Origin: Aequorivita lipolytica
Lineage (GTDB): Bacteria; Bacteroidota; Bacteroidia; Flavobacteriales; Flavobacteriaceae
Length of the DNA stretch: 64,000 bases
NCBI RefSeq assembly: GCF_007997135.1
Contig: NZ_VORU01000004.1
Coordinates: 1 to 64,000 of the forward strand
Direction of reading: 5' to 3'
This document shows, piece after piece, positions 10,282 through 19,613 of this stretch. Positions within the stretch are counted from its first letter, which is position 1; every line of letters starts with the position of its first letter. The position numbers and the translations under genes were made by a program. The notes beneath the pieces are model-generated. The model was not told the DNA's origin, did no database searches, and saw only the letters and a list, made by a program, of their open reading frames with translations.

Positions 10282-11457
10282 TTATCCCTTTTTGGCTTCA
10301 CGTTCCTTTTTGCGCTGAGCGCGTCTTTCTTGCCGTTCTATTTTGCGGAGTTCGCGTTTCTGCTCTCCCGTCAAGTTTTCATCCTGAAAAGCATCTTTGA
10401 ATTCAATATCTCCATCAACGTCGCCGGTGAAAGCTTTTATCCATGCGTTCTCAAAAATATTTATAACGGTAGGCCAAACGCCAGCTTCTACATTATTCAA
10501 GTCTCCTTCAAAAGGAACTTTAGTAGCCAAGGTATCTGTGCCTTGATTTTTCAGAAGAAATTTGAAGAAACCTACAAACCCTTCCCATAAAACTTCAATA
10601 AAGCCGTCCTCTTTTCCAATTAATTGAGTGTCGTTCAGCAATGGTTTTACATAACCTATTAAATGGCCGTCTGCTATTGCCACTTCACTATAAACTCCGA
10701 AAGTTCCCTTTTCAAAATCGATACCGGCATAATAATTTGTGAAATCGTTCAGGGCAGTAGCCTCTGCATTTTCAAGTGAAAAGGAGAGATCCATGTCTGG
10801 AATTTCTTTCACAAGATTCATATTTCCTTCCAATGAAACTTTTCCCTTGCCAATAGAAACGCCAGTGGCACGAATACGCGAGGGGAGAATACGTTCTTTT
10901 TCAACAACATTACGAAGGTTGTCTGCGGTGAGCTCAAGATTATTAATTTGTAAATCGATATTGGGTTCTGCGGAAAGTTGGACGAATGCCACTTTACCGT
11001 TGTGAACCTCAAAATGGTTTATGTCTATGGGAACAATATCTGTAAGTGCTTTTGTCCAGTCGTCCACATTCGCATCGCCGCTTTCTTCTTTTTGGTCTTC
11101 GAAAACATAGACAACTTCGGGACTGGTCATTATTATTTCACTCATAATTTTGCCTTTGAAAAGTGATTTCCATTCAATTGAAATATCGCTTTTTGGAAAT
11201 TTGAGAAAAGGAACCTGTGATTCTGCAGTACCTTTATTTAAGTACATCCCATTAATAACATAAGCGCCGCGAATAAGGGAGATATCAATATCTTCAACCT
11301 GTCCGTAATAGCCAGGAATGTTTGCCAAAACCCTGTTTATATTATTTTTTACGAGTGTGGGAAGGTATAATCGAAAGGCAATAAGGAGTATTAAGATTAT
11401 AATGGGAACAGTGTAGCGCTTCTTTTTAAGACCTCTTTTTGATTTTATTTCCGACAT
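10282..11457 (-). CDS. DUF748 / AsmA-like domain protein
   Basis: A 391-residue protein with a basic N-terminus (KSKRGLKKKRY), one membrane segment at about residues 15-33, and then a beta-rich periplasmic domain of the AsmA/DUF748 type. The C-terminus is very basic and charged (RRAQRKKEREAKKG). AsmA-like proteins are linked to lipid transport or envelope biogenesis in other bacteria. No direct function can be read here. Confidence 0.75.
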   Translation of the reverse strand: MSEIKSKRGLKKKRYTVPIIILILLIAFRLYLPTLVKNNINRVLANIPGYYGQVEDIDISLIRGAYVINGMYLNKGTAESQVPFLKFPKSDISIEWKSLFKGKIMSEIIMTSPEVVYVFEDQKEESGDANVDDWTKALTDIVPIDINHFEVHNGKVAFVQLSAEPNIDLQINNLELTADNLRNVVEKERILPSRIRATGVSIGKGKVSLEGNMNLVKEIPDMDLSFSLENAEATALNDFTNYYAGIDFEKGTFGVYSEVAIADGHLIGYVKPLLNDTQLIGKEDGFIEVLWEGFVGFFKFLLKNQGTDTLATKVPFEGDLNNVEAGVWPTVINIFENAWIKAFTGDVDGDIEFKDAFQDENLTGEQKRELRKIERQERRAQRKKEREAKKG

Positions 11458-11579
11458 TTTAGGTGCTAAAAAATTTTAACAAATTTGATTTAAAGCGTGG
11501 AGATTTTCAGTTAATGAAGTCATAAAAGAAAATTCTGCTTTGACAGGAATCTCAATTATTTAAAAAACTATTATAATTT

Positions 11580-13010
11580 TTATAAACTACAGTTGCCGTC
11601 TATTATATCTTGTTTTGTTGGGTTGTAGGCATTATTATAAGTTTGATAATTAGTATTTGGATCTATTGTTAAAACATTTATTAAAGAACAAAAATCAATA
11701 AGATTGGTGTTTTCAGTAATGCCTATACCTTCAATATGAGATAGTGATTCTAAACCATTTAAGCTTATTAAATTTTCATTGCCGGTAATACCTATATATC
11801 CATCTACATGGTCCAAATTAATAAGCCCTTCAATATTTCTAAGAGTATTATTATATGTAATACTTAAACCTCCTTGCCCAAGAGAAGTAACACTGGTAAG
11901 TCCATCTAAATTTTCAAGTGAGTCATTGTTATTGATAATTATATTTCTAATATAATTTGTATTTGCTAGCCCATTAATATTTTTAAGAGAAGGATTGCTC
12001 CTGATTTCTAGAAATATAAGTGTGTCATTCAGATTTTGAAGCCCATTTAAATTTTGGAGACTGTTATTTTCTGATATTGAAATATGATTATATCCAAGAT
12101 TGATATTTGTTAAATTGCTCAAACCATCTATATTAGTGAGTGCGTGACAATTACTAATGCCTATAGCTTCTACACTAATAATGTTATTTGCCCAATCGAG
12201 ATTTATAATTTCTGGGCAGAATCCAATTCCTAAAATATGTTGAATTTCAACAATCTGGCTCAACCCGGAAAGATCCGTTAATGAATTATTGGCAACTATA
12301 CTTAAACTTGAAAGTGAAGTTATATTATTAAGCCCTATTACACTTTCTAAAGAGCTATTATTAGAAATCTCAAAAAGCCCCAATATAAAATCCAAATTAA
12401 GTCCGTTTGTGGTTGCTAAGACAGCGTTGTTTTTAATTTGAAAAATACCGTTAATAATTTTTGTACTTTGAAGAGCTGTTAAATCTGTTATATCAGAATA
12501 TCCTTCATTTTCTCTTTTACCAATTATTAAAAAACCGTTAATTTGAGTATAATTATTCGCCCCAAAATCATCTACTTCTTGTTGTGATTTTAAAATTACA
12601 TCGCCTTCATAAATATTATCCTCAACTAAATCATTCAAGGTAACCGTAACCAAAGCATTTTCAGAAACAGTTCCATTTGCAACCTTTATTATTCCTGTAA
12701 TTGTAGGGTTAGTCTCGAAATCAAAAAGCGTTTCATCTGCAACTTTCAATTCACCGGAAATTGCATCAATTGTATATGCACCGGAAGGTGTTTGCTCTGT
12801 GATTGAAAATGTAACCGACCCTTCATTCGTACTTGCCGATACAATACCAATTACTTGCGCATTCGTTGGGTTTTCATCCATCGTTTTTGAGAAATCTGAA
12901 GTTGTTACAGTGACCTCTGCAATGATTGGCCCATCGCTGTCTTTTGAGCAGGAAAAGAATGTGAAAAAAATAATAGCTGCTGTTAGTTTGAAAGGTAAAA
13001 TTCTATTCAT
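11580..13010 (-). CDS. Surface lipoprotein with cadherin-like and L-domain repeats, paralogue 3
   Basis: A 476-residue protein. Signal peptide with lipobox FFTFFSC, followed by SKDSD, which resembles the lipoprotein export signal for surface display in Flavobacteriia. Next come a cadherin-like domain (about 30-130, SNGxVxxxATVTVxD-type strands) and about a dozen ~22-residue repeats of receptor-L-domain/leucine-rich type (pattern L..L.GL..L..I..I.I..N). It ends in the YNPTKQDIIDGNCSL motif shared with the gene upstream. Last of three tandem paralogues. Probably an adhesion or binding protein; ligand unknown. Confidence 0.82.
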   Translation of the reverse strand: MNRILPFKLTAAIIFFTFFSCSKDSDGPIIAEVTVTTSDFSKTMDENPTNAQVIGIVSASTNEGSVTFSITEQTPSGAYTIDAISGELKVADETLFDFETNPTITGIIKVANGTVSENALVTVTLNDLVEDNIYEGDVILKSQQEVDDFGANNYTQINGFLIIGKRENEGYSDITDLTALQSTKIINGIFQIKNNAVLATTNGLNLDFILGLFEISNNSSLESVIGLNNITSLSSLSIVANNSLTDLSGLSQIVEIQHILGIGFCPEIINLDWANNIISVEAIGISNCHALTNIDGLSNLTNINLGYNHISISENNSLQNLNGLQNLNDTLIFLEIRSNPSLKNINGLANTNYIRNIIINNNDSLENLDGLTSVTSLGQGGLSITYNNTLRNIEGLINLDHVDGYIGITGNENLISLNGLESLSHIEGIGITENTNLIDFCSLINVLTIDPNTNYQTYNNAYNPTKQDIIDGNCSL

Positions 13011-13020
13011 TGTTTTATTT

Positions 13021-14682
13021 TTATAGGCTACAATTGCCGTCTATGATATCTTGTTTTGTTGGGTTGTAGGCATTGTCTTCTACTTGATATTCGCCACCTA
13101 AACCATCTTCGACGATAAGAGTTGTAAGGCCGCAAAAATTTGCCAGAACTGGATTGTCACGAATTTCAAGAGAGTTTTGAATTGTGGTGAGATTATTTAA
13201 GCCTTCCAGATTTACCAATGAATTATTATACAATATCTTCAATCGACGGTTTATCGCTTGTAAATTCTCCAGTCCATTTAGGGTAGTTAAATTTTGATTT
13301 TCTCTAATATTGACGTCAGTTGCAGATATAAGGTTTTGCAATCCATTTAATGTTGTTAGCGAAGGGTTACTATTTATATTTAAATTTCCGGCAACAGAAA
13401 CATTTTGCAAACCATTTAAGTTTTCGAGGGCCTCATTATATATAATTTCTATCCTATCGGTTGGTGCACTATTTTGCAATCCTTCAATGTTAATCAGTGC
13501 ATCGTTGTTATCAATTATAATACTTTCTACTGTTGTTAAATTATTGAGGCTGTTCAAATTTAATATCAGTGGGCTTTCTCTCAGGGCGAAGGTCTCTACT
13601 GATGATAAATTGCTTATACCATTTAAATTTTGCAATGCAGAGTTACCCCTAAATGCTAATGAACCGCCAATACTTGTTAAATTGCTTAAACCATCAATAT
13701 TTTGCAGTGCAGGGTTGTCGAATATGCCAAAAGCGTATTCAACAGTCGTTAAATTGTTGAAACCGTCCAAATTCAACAAGGAGTCATTTCCATCGATTAA
13801 AATGCTAATGGCATTTTCCAAGCCTGTCAGACCGTCAATATTCCTTAAATTAGGATTGCTGATAATTAAGACATCGCCTACATTCTTCAGATTTTCAAGC
13901 CCATCAAGATTGGTCAGACTGGAATTGTTCATGACCCAAAATTCATAAACAACATCCCCAGCTGGTTCTACGGTTCGAACATTGCGTAGACCTTCTACGT
14001 TTACAAGAGATGGATTGTCTATCAGGCCAAAATCTTCACCAAAATAAACAATGTTGTCGAGCCCGTCCACATTTGTAAGGTCCGCATTATAGGTAACATA
14101 ACAATTTTTGGCAACATATTCCAAAGTGTCCAACCCGCTTATATCTGTAATATCTGAATATTCCGGTCCCATAAAAATTCCAATGATTAGCCCGCCGTTA
14201 ATATGGGTGTAGCCCTGAGCGGCAAAAGCATCCACTTCTACCTGTGTTGTTAATCGCACAAGACCTTGATAAACCTTGTCTTCATATGAATCCGTTATGC
14301 CAATGACTACGCTGGCGCTTTCAAAAACTTCGCCATTAGAAACTTTTATGATCCCTGAAATTACGGGATTCGTTTCGTGATTGAAAAGCTCGGAATTCGC
14401 AACGGTAAGTTCTCCGGTTTCGCCATTGATGGCGAAAGCCCCGGCGGGGGATTGGGAGGTTATTGAAAAGGAAACCGTTCCTTTATTTGTGCTTCCTTCA
14501 ACAGTTCCCAACAGTTGTCCATTTTCAGGATGGTTTTGAATGATGACGGAAAAGTTGGCCGTTTGTACAGAAATGGTATTCTCCAGTAAAACTGGCGTAT
14601 CATCTTTACTGCAGGAAGTTAAAACGACTAAAATTAGCAGTAACGAATATTTAAAAATTGAGATGAACTGTGATTTTATCAT
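13021..14682 (-). CDS. Surface lipoprotein with cadherin-like and L-domain repeats, paralogue 2
   Basis: A 553-residue paralogue of its neighbours and the longest of the three. Lipobox VLTSC is followed by SKDDT, then a cadherin-like domain (about 35-150), then L-domain/LRR-like repeats with recurring NLDGLxNLTxVxxxxIxxNxxL units, and the same C-terminal motif YNPTKQDIIDGNCSL as paralogue 3. It lies 10 bases upstream of paralogue 3 on the same strand. The last ~55 bases of the two genes are nearly identical, while the repeat regions differ in number and sequence. A role in surface binding is inferred. Confidence 0.82.
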   Translation of the reverse strand: MIKSQFISIFKYSLLLILVVLTSCSKDDTPVLLENTISVQTANFSVIIQNHPENGQLLGTVEGSTNKGTVSFSITSQSPAGAFAINGETGELTVANSELFNHETNPVISGIIKVSNGEVFESASVVIGITDSYEDKVYQGLVRLTTQVEVDAFAAQGYTHINGGLIIGIFMGPEYSDITDISGLDTLEYVAKNCYVTYNADLTNVDGLDNIVYFGEDFGLIDNPSLVNVEGLRNVRTVEPAGDVVYEFWVMNNSSLTNLDGLENLKNVGDVLIISNPNLRNIDGLTGLENAISILIDGNDSLLNLDGFNNLTTVEYAFGIFDNPALQNIDGLSNLTSIGGSLAFRGNSALQNLNGISNLSSVETFALRESPLILNLNSLNNLTTVESIIIDNNDALINIEGLQNSAPTDRIEIIYNEALENLNGLQNVSVAGNLNINSNPSLTTLNGLQNLISATDVNIRENQNLTTLNGLENLQAINRRLKILYNNSLVNLEGLNNLTTIQNSLEIRDNPVLANFCGLTTLIVEDGLGGEYQVEDNAYNPTKQDIIDGNCSL

Positions 14683-14714
14683 TTTGGTTAATTTGTTTTT
14701 TTAATCGAATGGAT

Positions 14715-16280
14715 TTATAAACTACAATTGCCATTTAAAATATCTTCCCGAGTAGGGTTATAGGCATTGCCATAAACAATATAAGTATCTCCAGGGCCAT
14801 TATTTTCGACAACTGTTTGTAAGCCACATAAATTTGTGAGAGAGCTATTTTCAATAATTCTTAAATCATCGCCAATGGTGTCTAGATTATTCAAGGAATC
14901 CAAATTTGTTAGTGCCGGATTGTTTTGTATGGAAAAACTAAATTGTACCGTATTAAGATTTTCAAGTCCTGCGATGCTGGACAAATTGGGGTTTTGAGAA
15001 ATTCCTAAATAATTAACAGTAGTGAGATTATTCAATCCGCTCAAATCAGTTATAGAAGAATTTTGGTAAACATATACCTCGTTCGCTGATTGAATATTTT
15101 CCAAACCTTGAAGATTGACCAATGAAGGGTTGTTAGAAACATCAATGATTTCGGCTGCTTGGAAATTGCTTAAAGCACCAATATTTAGTAGAGAGTTATT
15201 GAAACGGATATCAATTTCCGCAGTGCTGGAGGAAACATCTTGAAGTTCATCTAAATTGGTTAAAAGATTACAACTTCCGATTGAAAGTAAAGTGCTAATT
15301 TGAGTTAAATTCTCCAACCCTTCCAAATTTGGTAAAACATCATTACCGCCAATTTTTAATGTAGAAACCCCAGTGATATTTTCAAAACCTTTCAGACTAG
15401 TAAGTTGTTGATTATTTTGTATTTGGATAGATCCAACAGTTATTAACTCGAACAATCCTTGTATATTGATCAGAGATGGATTGTACCCAATGTTTAGAAT
15501 TCCGCCTATATGGTTAATAGCTAAACCATCCATATTTGATAGAATTTGATTACGGTAAATATTTAAATCCATTGTTACCGTTTTAAGTTTATTCAGTTCC
15601 GCCACACTGGTTAAGGAAGGGTTGTCGAAAATATGCAAATGACTTCCCACATATTCCAAATTATGCAAACCAGTTAGATTTGCAAGATCTTCATTGCCCG
15701 CAATAAAAAGATTTTCGCCAATGGAAATCAAAGAAGTTAGCGGGCTTAAATCAGTAATATCCGAAAAATCCAATTCATAGCGGGTTCCAATTACTAGTTG
15801 TCCGGTTATGTGGGTATAATTGTTGGCACCAAAAGCATTTAATTCGGCTTGGGTTTTTAACCATATCCTGCCATCAAAAACGTTATTATCATCGATGTCC
15901 TCGAGATAAATAATCACCAATGCATTTTCAAAAACATTCCCGTTGGAAACCTTTACAGTCCCCGTTAGTATAGGATTTGCCTCGAAATCGAATAAATCTG
16001 GATTTACAACCTTGATTTCGCCAGTTGAAGCATCAATTTCAAATGCACCGTTCACAGATTGTTCTGTGATCGAAAATGAAACTGAACCTTGGGATGTACT
16101 GCCGTCCACAGTTCCTAAAATTTGTCCTTCAGAAGGCATTTCATCAATAGTTACTAAAAAATCGGCGGCACGAACGGTAATCGCAGAAAGTGATTGATCG
16201 TCGGAACTACAGGAATTAAAAAGGATGAAAATAGAAATGAGAAGCAACGTTAAAAAAAAACTCTTCGGTAAATATCGCAT
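14715..16280 (-). CDS. Surface lipoprotein with cadherin-like and L-domain repeats, paralogue 1
   Basis: The 521-residue first gene of the tandem set. Signal peptide and lipobox ILFNSC followed by SSDDQ. Cadherin-like domain (about 30-145), L-domain repeats to about residue 490, and a C-terminal motif YNPTREDILNGNCSL that is a diverged version of the ending of the other two. A consensus promoter element lies just upstream (16309-16316), so the three genes form one operon with gaps of 32 and 10 bases. Confidence 0.82.
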   Translation of the reverse strand: MRYLPKSFFLTLLLISIFILFNSCSSDDQSLSAITVRAADFLVTIDEMPSEGQILGTVDGSTSQGSVSFSITEQSVNGAFEIDASTGEIKVVNPDLFDFEANPILTGTVKVSNGNVFENALVIIYLEDIDDNNVFDGRIWLKTQAELNAFGANNYTHITGQLVIGTRYELDFSDITDLSPLTSLISIGENLFIAGNEDLANLTGLHNLEYVGSHLHIFDNPSLTSVAELNKLKTVTMDLNIYRNQILSNMDGLAINHIGGILNIGYNPSLINIQGLFELITVGSIQIQNNQQLTSLKGFENITGVSTLKIGGNDVLPNLEGLENLTQISTLLSIGSCNLLTNLDELQDVSSSTAEIDIRFNNSLLNIGALSNFQAAEIIDVSNNPSLVNLQGLENIQSANEVYVYQNSSITDLSGLNNLTTVNYLGISQNPNLSSIAGLENLNTVQFSFSIQNNPALTNLDSLNNLDTIGDDLRIIENSSLTNLCGLQTVVENNGPGDTYIVYGNAYNPTREDILNGNCSL

Positions 16281-16308
16281 TATTAAAGAAATGTTAAAAG
16301 TGAGTTTT

Positions 16309-16316
16309 CAAATATA
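16309..16316 (-). promoter_or_regulatory. -7 promoter element of the L-domain lipoprotein operon
   Basis: TATATTTG on the minus strand, a perfect TAnnTTTG match, 29 bases upstream of the first lipoprotein gene. It overlaps the T-rich tail of the gap terminator. Confidence 0.55.
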
Positions 16317-16346
16317 AAAAAAATCCTGTTACCGAAGCAACAGGAT
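16311..16346 (-). terminator. Terminator after gap
   Basis: An 8-bp stem ATCCTGTT / AACAGGAT (16323-16330 with 16339-16346) followed on the minus strand by a T-rich run. It lies 31 bases after the gap stop codon. Confidence 0.85.
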
Positions 16347-16376
16347 CTTTCCTATTAATCAAATTTATTGTGTTTA

Positions 16377-17825
16377 CTAATAGTAAGTAAATCTTCTAAC
16401 CTGCGCAATATACTTGGCTAAACGAATTACTTGATGACTGTAACCGTACTCATTATCATACCAAACATAAAGCACCACATTCTTTCCGTCTTCGGTAACA
16501 ATGGTTGCGTTGCTATCATAAATAGCGGGAGAGCATGAACCAACAATATCGCTGGAAACCAACTCGTTGTTCATAGAATATTGAATTTGCTCTACCAAAT
16601 CGCCTTCTAAAGCGTATTTCTTCATAGTGGCGTTAATGCCATCTTTAGTAGTTGGCGTTGCTACTTCAAGATTTAAAACCACCAATGAGCCGTTTGGAAC
16701 AGGAACACGGATGGCGTTACTTGTAAGTTTGCCAGCCAAAACCGGCAATGCTTTAGCAACAGCACTTCCAGCACCAGTTTCGGTAATTACCATGTTTAAC
16801 GCTGCTGCGCGGCCACGACGGTATTTGCTGTGCATATTGTCTACCAAGTTCTGGTCGTTAGTGTATGCGTGAATTGTTTCCAAATGCCCACGAACAACGC
16901 CGAAAGAATCCTCAACGGCTTTTAAAATAGGGGTAATGGCATTGGTGGTACAAGATGCTGCCGAAAAAATATCAACCGTATTGGGGTCGTATTCATTTTG
17001 GTTTACACCGTGAACGATATTCGGCACTCCTTTTCCTGGAGCGGTAAGCAATACTTTTGAAGCGCCTTTCGCACTTAAATGACGACTTAATTCTTTGTCA
17101 TCTCGGAAAGCACCTGTGTTATCGATAATCAAAGCATCTTCAATTCCGTATTTTGTGTAATCAATATCTTCCGGATTGTTTGCTGAAATGATATGAACCA
17201 TGGTTCCGTTGATTATCAAGGCGCTATTTTCAAGGTCTGTACGCACAGTTCCGGGGAAATCTCCGTGAACAGAATCATACTGAAGCAACGAAGCTCTTTT
17301 GTCTAAAACGGTTTGATCCATTTTGCCACGAACCACTATAGCGCGAAGACGTAGTTGATTGCCCTGTCCTGTTCTGGTCATAAGTTCACGAGCCAATAAA
17401 CGGCCGATACGTCCAAAACCGTAAAGAACCACATCTTTAGGAACAATGTTTTTAGCTTCTTTGGCGTTTTTCAATTTATCTGAAACGAAAGCCAAAGCGT
17501 TTGAATATTTATCGTCTTCCAAATGGAACTCGTAGGTAAGTTTACCAATATCCAACTTTGCAGGTGGAAGATCGAGAGTTTTGATAGCCTGTGCAATTTC
17601 AACAGAATCGAAAATTGAGATTGGCTTTTGCACGAATTCGCCAGCATATTCGTGAAGTTTCAAAATTTCACTCACATTGCGGTCTATAAGCTGGTTGCGG
17701 AAAAGCACCAGTTCAATGGACTTATCGTACCAAAGGTCGCTAATGATTTTAATAAATTCTACTGAAGCTTTTCTGCGGTCAGTTTGAAAAGACAGTTCTT
17801 TTTCATAAACGTCATCAAAACTCAT
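16377..17825 (-). CDS. gap: Glyceraldehyde-3-phosphate dehydrogenase, long form with N-terminal extension
   Basis: Interconverts glyceraldehyde-3-phosphate and 1,3-bisphosphoglycerate with NAD(P), in glycolysis/gluconeogenesis. At 482 residues it is about 140 longer than classic GAPDH. The catalytic Cys292 lies in SAASCTTNAITP, where Cys ~150 is usual. The dinucleotide-binding motif YGFGRIGR begins near residue 140. The extra N-terminal ~130 residues are helical and charged. Long GAPDHs of this type are known in Bacteroidota. Single-gene unit with its own promoter and terminator. Confidence 0.95.
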   Translation of the reverse strand: MSFDDVYEKELSFQTDRRKASVEFIKIISDLWYDKSIELVLFRNQLIDRNVSEILKLHEYAGEFVQKPISIFDSVEIAQAIKTLDLPPAKLDIGKLTYEFHLEDDKYSNALAFVSDKLKNAKEAKNIVPKDVVLYGFGRIGRLLARELMTRTGQGNQLRLRAIVVRGKMDQTVLDKRASLLQYDSVHGDFPGTVRTDLENSALIINGTMVHIISANNPEDIDYTKYGIEDALIIDNTGAFRDDKELSRHLSAKGASKVLLTAPGKGVPNIVHGVNQNEYDPNTVDIFSAASCTTNAITPILKAVEDSFGVVRGHLETIHAYTNDQNLVDNMHSKYRRGRAAALNMVITETGAGSAVAKALPVLAGKLTSNAIRVPVPNGSLVVLNLEVATPTTKDGINATMKKYALEGDLVEQIQYSMNNELVSSDIVGSCSPAIYDSNATIVTEDGKNVVLYVWYDNEYGYSHQVIRLAKYIAQVRRFTYY

Positions 17826-17858
17826 AAGGAAGTATGTTTTAGGGGTTTAAATTTGGTG

Positions 17859-17866
17859 CAAAAGTA
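17859..17866 (-). promoter_or_regulatory. -7 promoter element for gap
   Basis: TACTTTTG on the minus strand, a perfect TAnnTTTG match, 34 bases upstream of the gap start. Confidence 0.6.
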
Positions 17867-17902
17867 CTTATTTCAATCGTCGTGCGGAAATAAAAACTGA
17901 AA

Positions 17903-17941
17903 ATAAAAACACCGCTGAAAGTTTTAATTTTCAGCGGTGTT
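17903..17941 (-). terminator. Terminator after htrA
   Basis: A 13-bp perfect stem (17908-17920 with 17929-17941) and 8-base loop, followed on the minus strand by TTTTTATTTT. It lies 22 bases after the htrA stop codon. Confidence 0.92.
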
Positions 17942-17962
17942 AGTTTGAGTTTTTTTTAACTT

Positions 17963-19351
17963 CTATCTAAAAATAAAAGAGTTAATATTTCCCGCATTGT
18001 CCATAAAGGTCATTTTTATTGGTGTTCGGTAGTCGCGCTGAGTCATAATTACCTTTACATCATCAATGTCATTTACTATTTCGTCATTTATTCTTGTGAT
18101 AATAATTCCTTCCAATTTATATTGGGCAACTTCGGGCGTGAGGGCACGGGTTACCGTAACTCCGTTATTAAGGCCGCGAGCTTTTAACTCTTCCGGAGGG
18201 GTATTTTTCACTTCCAAACCAAGATCGTCAATCGAAAAAGTTTCCAATTTTATTAGCTTAACAGGAATTTTCCTTTCATTGCCATTGCGAAGAACGGTTA
18301 CTTCAACCACATCATTTGGGCGTTTGGAACCTAAATATCCCGAAAGGTCTGCAAATTTTGAAACCTTATAACCATCAAGTTGTTTTATAATATCACCTTC
18401 CTTTAAGCCTGCTTTATCGGCGCCGCTACCTTTTTCAATTCCACCTACAAAAACGCCTTGGGTATCCTTGATTCCATATTTTTCAACAATTTGTGGGTTT
18501 ATATTTCCCACTTGAATTCCTAAAATACCACGTTGTACGTTTCCGTATTCCATGATATCTTCAATCACTTTTCTAGCGTTATTTGAAGGTACTGCGAAGG
18601 AATAGCCCACATAACTTCCGGTTTCAGAAGTAATGGCAGTATTAATCCCTATCAATTCGCCTCGTGTATTTACCAACGCACCACCACTGTTTCCGCGATT
18701 TACGGCTGCATCGGTTTGTATAAAGGATTGTGGATTGCCATCAAACTGATTTAAATCGCGCGCTTTTGCACTTATAATTCCAGCGGTAACGGTTGAGGTT
18801 AAGTTGAATGGATTACCAACGGCAAGAACCCATTCGCCAATTTTTACCGCGTTTGAATCTCCGAAAGGAATGAACGGGAAATCATCATCGCCATCAATTT
18901 TCACAAGCGCAATATCCGTGTTTGGGTCGGTGCCTATCACCTTGGCGGTATATGTTTTATTATTGTTCAGCGTTACTTCCAGATTGCTGGCGTTCGCGAT
19001 CACGTGATTGTTGGTTACTATGTAGCCGTCTGGCGAAATAATAACACCACTACCACTACCAACCATAGCTTTTGGTTGGCCACCACCTTGAAAATATTCC
19101 ATCATATTTGTGGGCTGCCTACTTACTGTAATGTTTTTAACGTGTACCACTGCGTGGACGGTTTTCTCGGCAGCATCAGTGAAATCGGTATTCATCTCAG
19201 CACCGTTTGACGAATAATTTATTGGAATAAAACTTGAGTTTTCCTGTGGAATAAAGGATAGAACTTCCTTATTTTCGATTAATTTGTAACCGCCAAGCGT
19301 TACTGCTCCTGCCACTAATGCTACTAGAAATAAACGGATTGTTTGCTTCAT
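17963..19351 (-). CDS. htrA: Do-like periplasmic serine protease HtrA/DegP
   Basis: A 462-residue envelope protease/chaperone that handles misfolded periplasmic proteins. One N-terminal membrane or signal segment (about 5-22), a trypsin-like domain with catalytic His116 (VTNNHVIANA), Asp in NTDIALVKI and Ser222 in NRGNSGGALV, then two PDZ domains (about 285-375 and 390-455). Length and order match DegP/DegQ. Which subtype it is cannot be decided. Regulation by an envelope-stress sigma factor is common in the family, but no such site is evident here. Confidence 0.94.
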   Translation of the reverse strand: MKQTIRLFLVALVAGAVTLGGYKLIENKEVLSFIPQENSSFIPINYSSNGAEMNTDFTDAAEKTVHAVVHVKNITVSRQPTNMMEYFQGGGQPKAMVGSGSGVIISPDGYIVTNNHVIANASNLEVTLNNNKTYTAKVIGTDPNTDIALVKIDGDDDFPFIPFGDSNAVKIGEWVLAVGNPFNLTSTVTAGIISAKARDLNQFDGNPQSFIQTDAAVNRGNSGGALVNTRGELIGINTAITSETGSYVGYSFAVPSNNARKVIEDIMEYGNVQRGILGIQVGNINPQIVEKYGIKDTQGVFVGGIEKGSGADKAGLKEGDIIKQLDGYKVSKFADLSGYLGSKRPNDVVEVTVLRNGNERKIPVKLIKLETFSIDDLGLEVKNTPPEELKARGLNNGVTVTRALTPEVAQYKLEGIIITRINDEIVNDIDDVKVIMTQRDYRTPIKMTFMDNAGNINSFIFR

Positions 19352-19598
19352 TTTAAAAAATTTTTAATTAATACTACTTTAATATATTTCAAAAAACTCT
19401 TTGAAAGTTTTTCATTTTTAACTGTTTTAAGGTATTTCCAGTCCTGGGAGAAACGAAGAAAGGAAACACTTTTTGGAGAAACATTTTTTAAATGCTTTCA
19501 CAAATTTAACAATGGTGGACTGAAAAAAGTATGCCACAAACTGTTATTTAACGTGCATTTAACGTGAAGAATTTTCCTAAACCTGCAATGCCTTTTTA

Positions 19599-19606
19599 TA
19601 TCTTTG
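19599..19606 (+). promoter_or_regulatory. -7 promoter element for dapF
   Basis: TATCTTTG, a perfect TAnnTTTG match, ends 7 bases before the dapF ATG. With the usual distance from this element to the start point, the transcript would begin at or almost at the start codon (leaderless or nearly so). Confidence 0.55.
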
Positions 19607-19613
19607 CGCCGTT

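Noticed and set aside
13021-14682. L-domain repeats as a DNA-level tandem repeat
   Set aside because: The repeats are conserved as protein patterns only; at DNA level they are diverged and do not form a simple tandem array.
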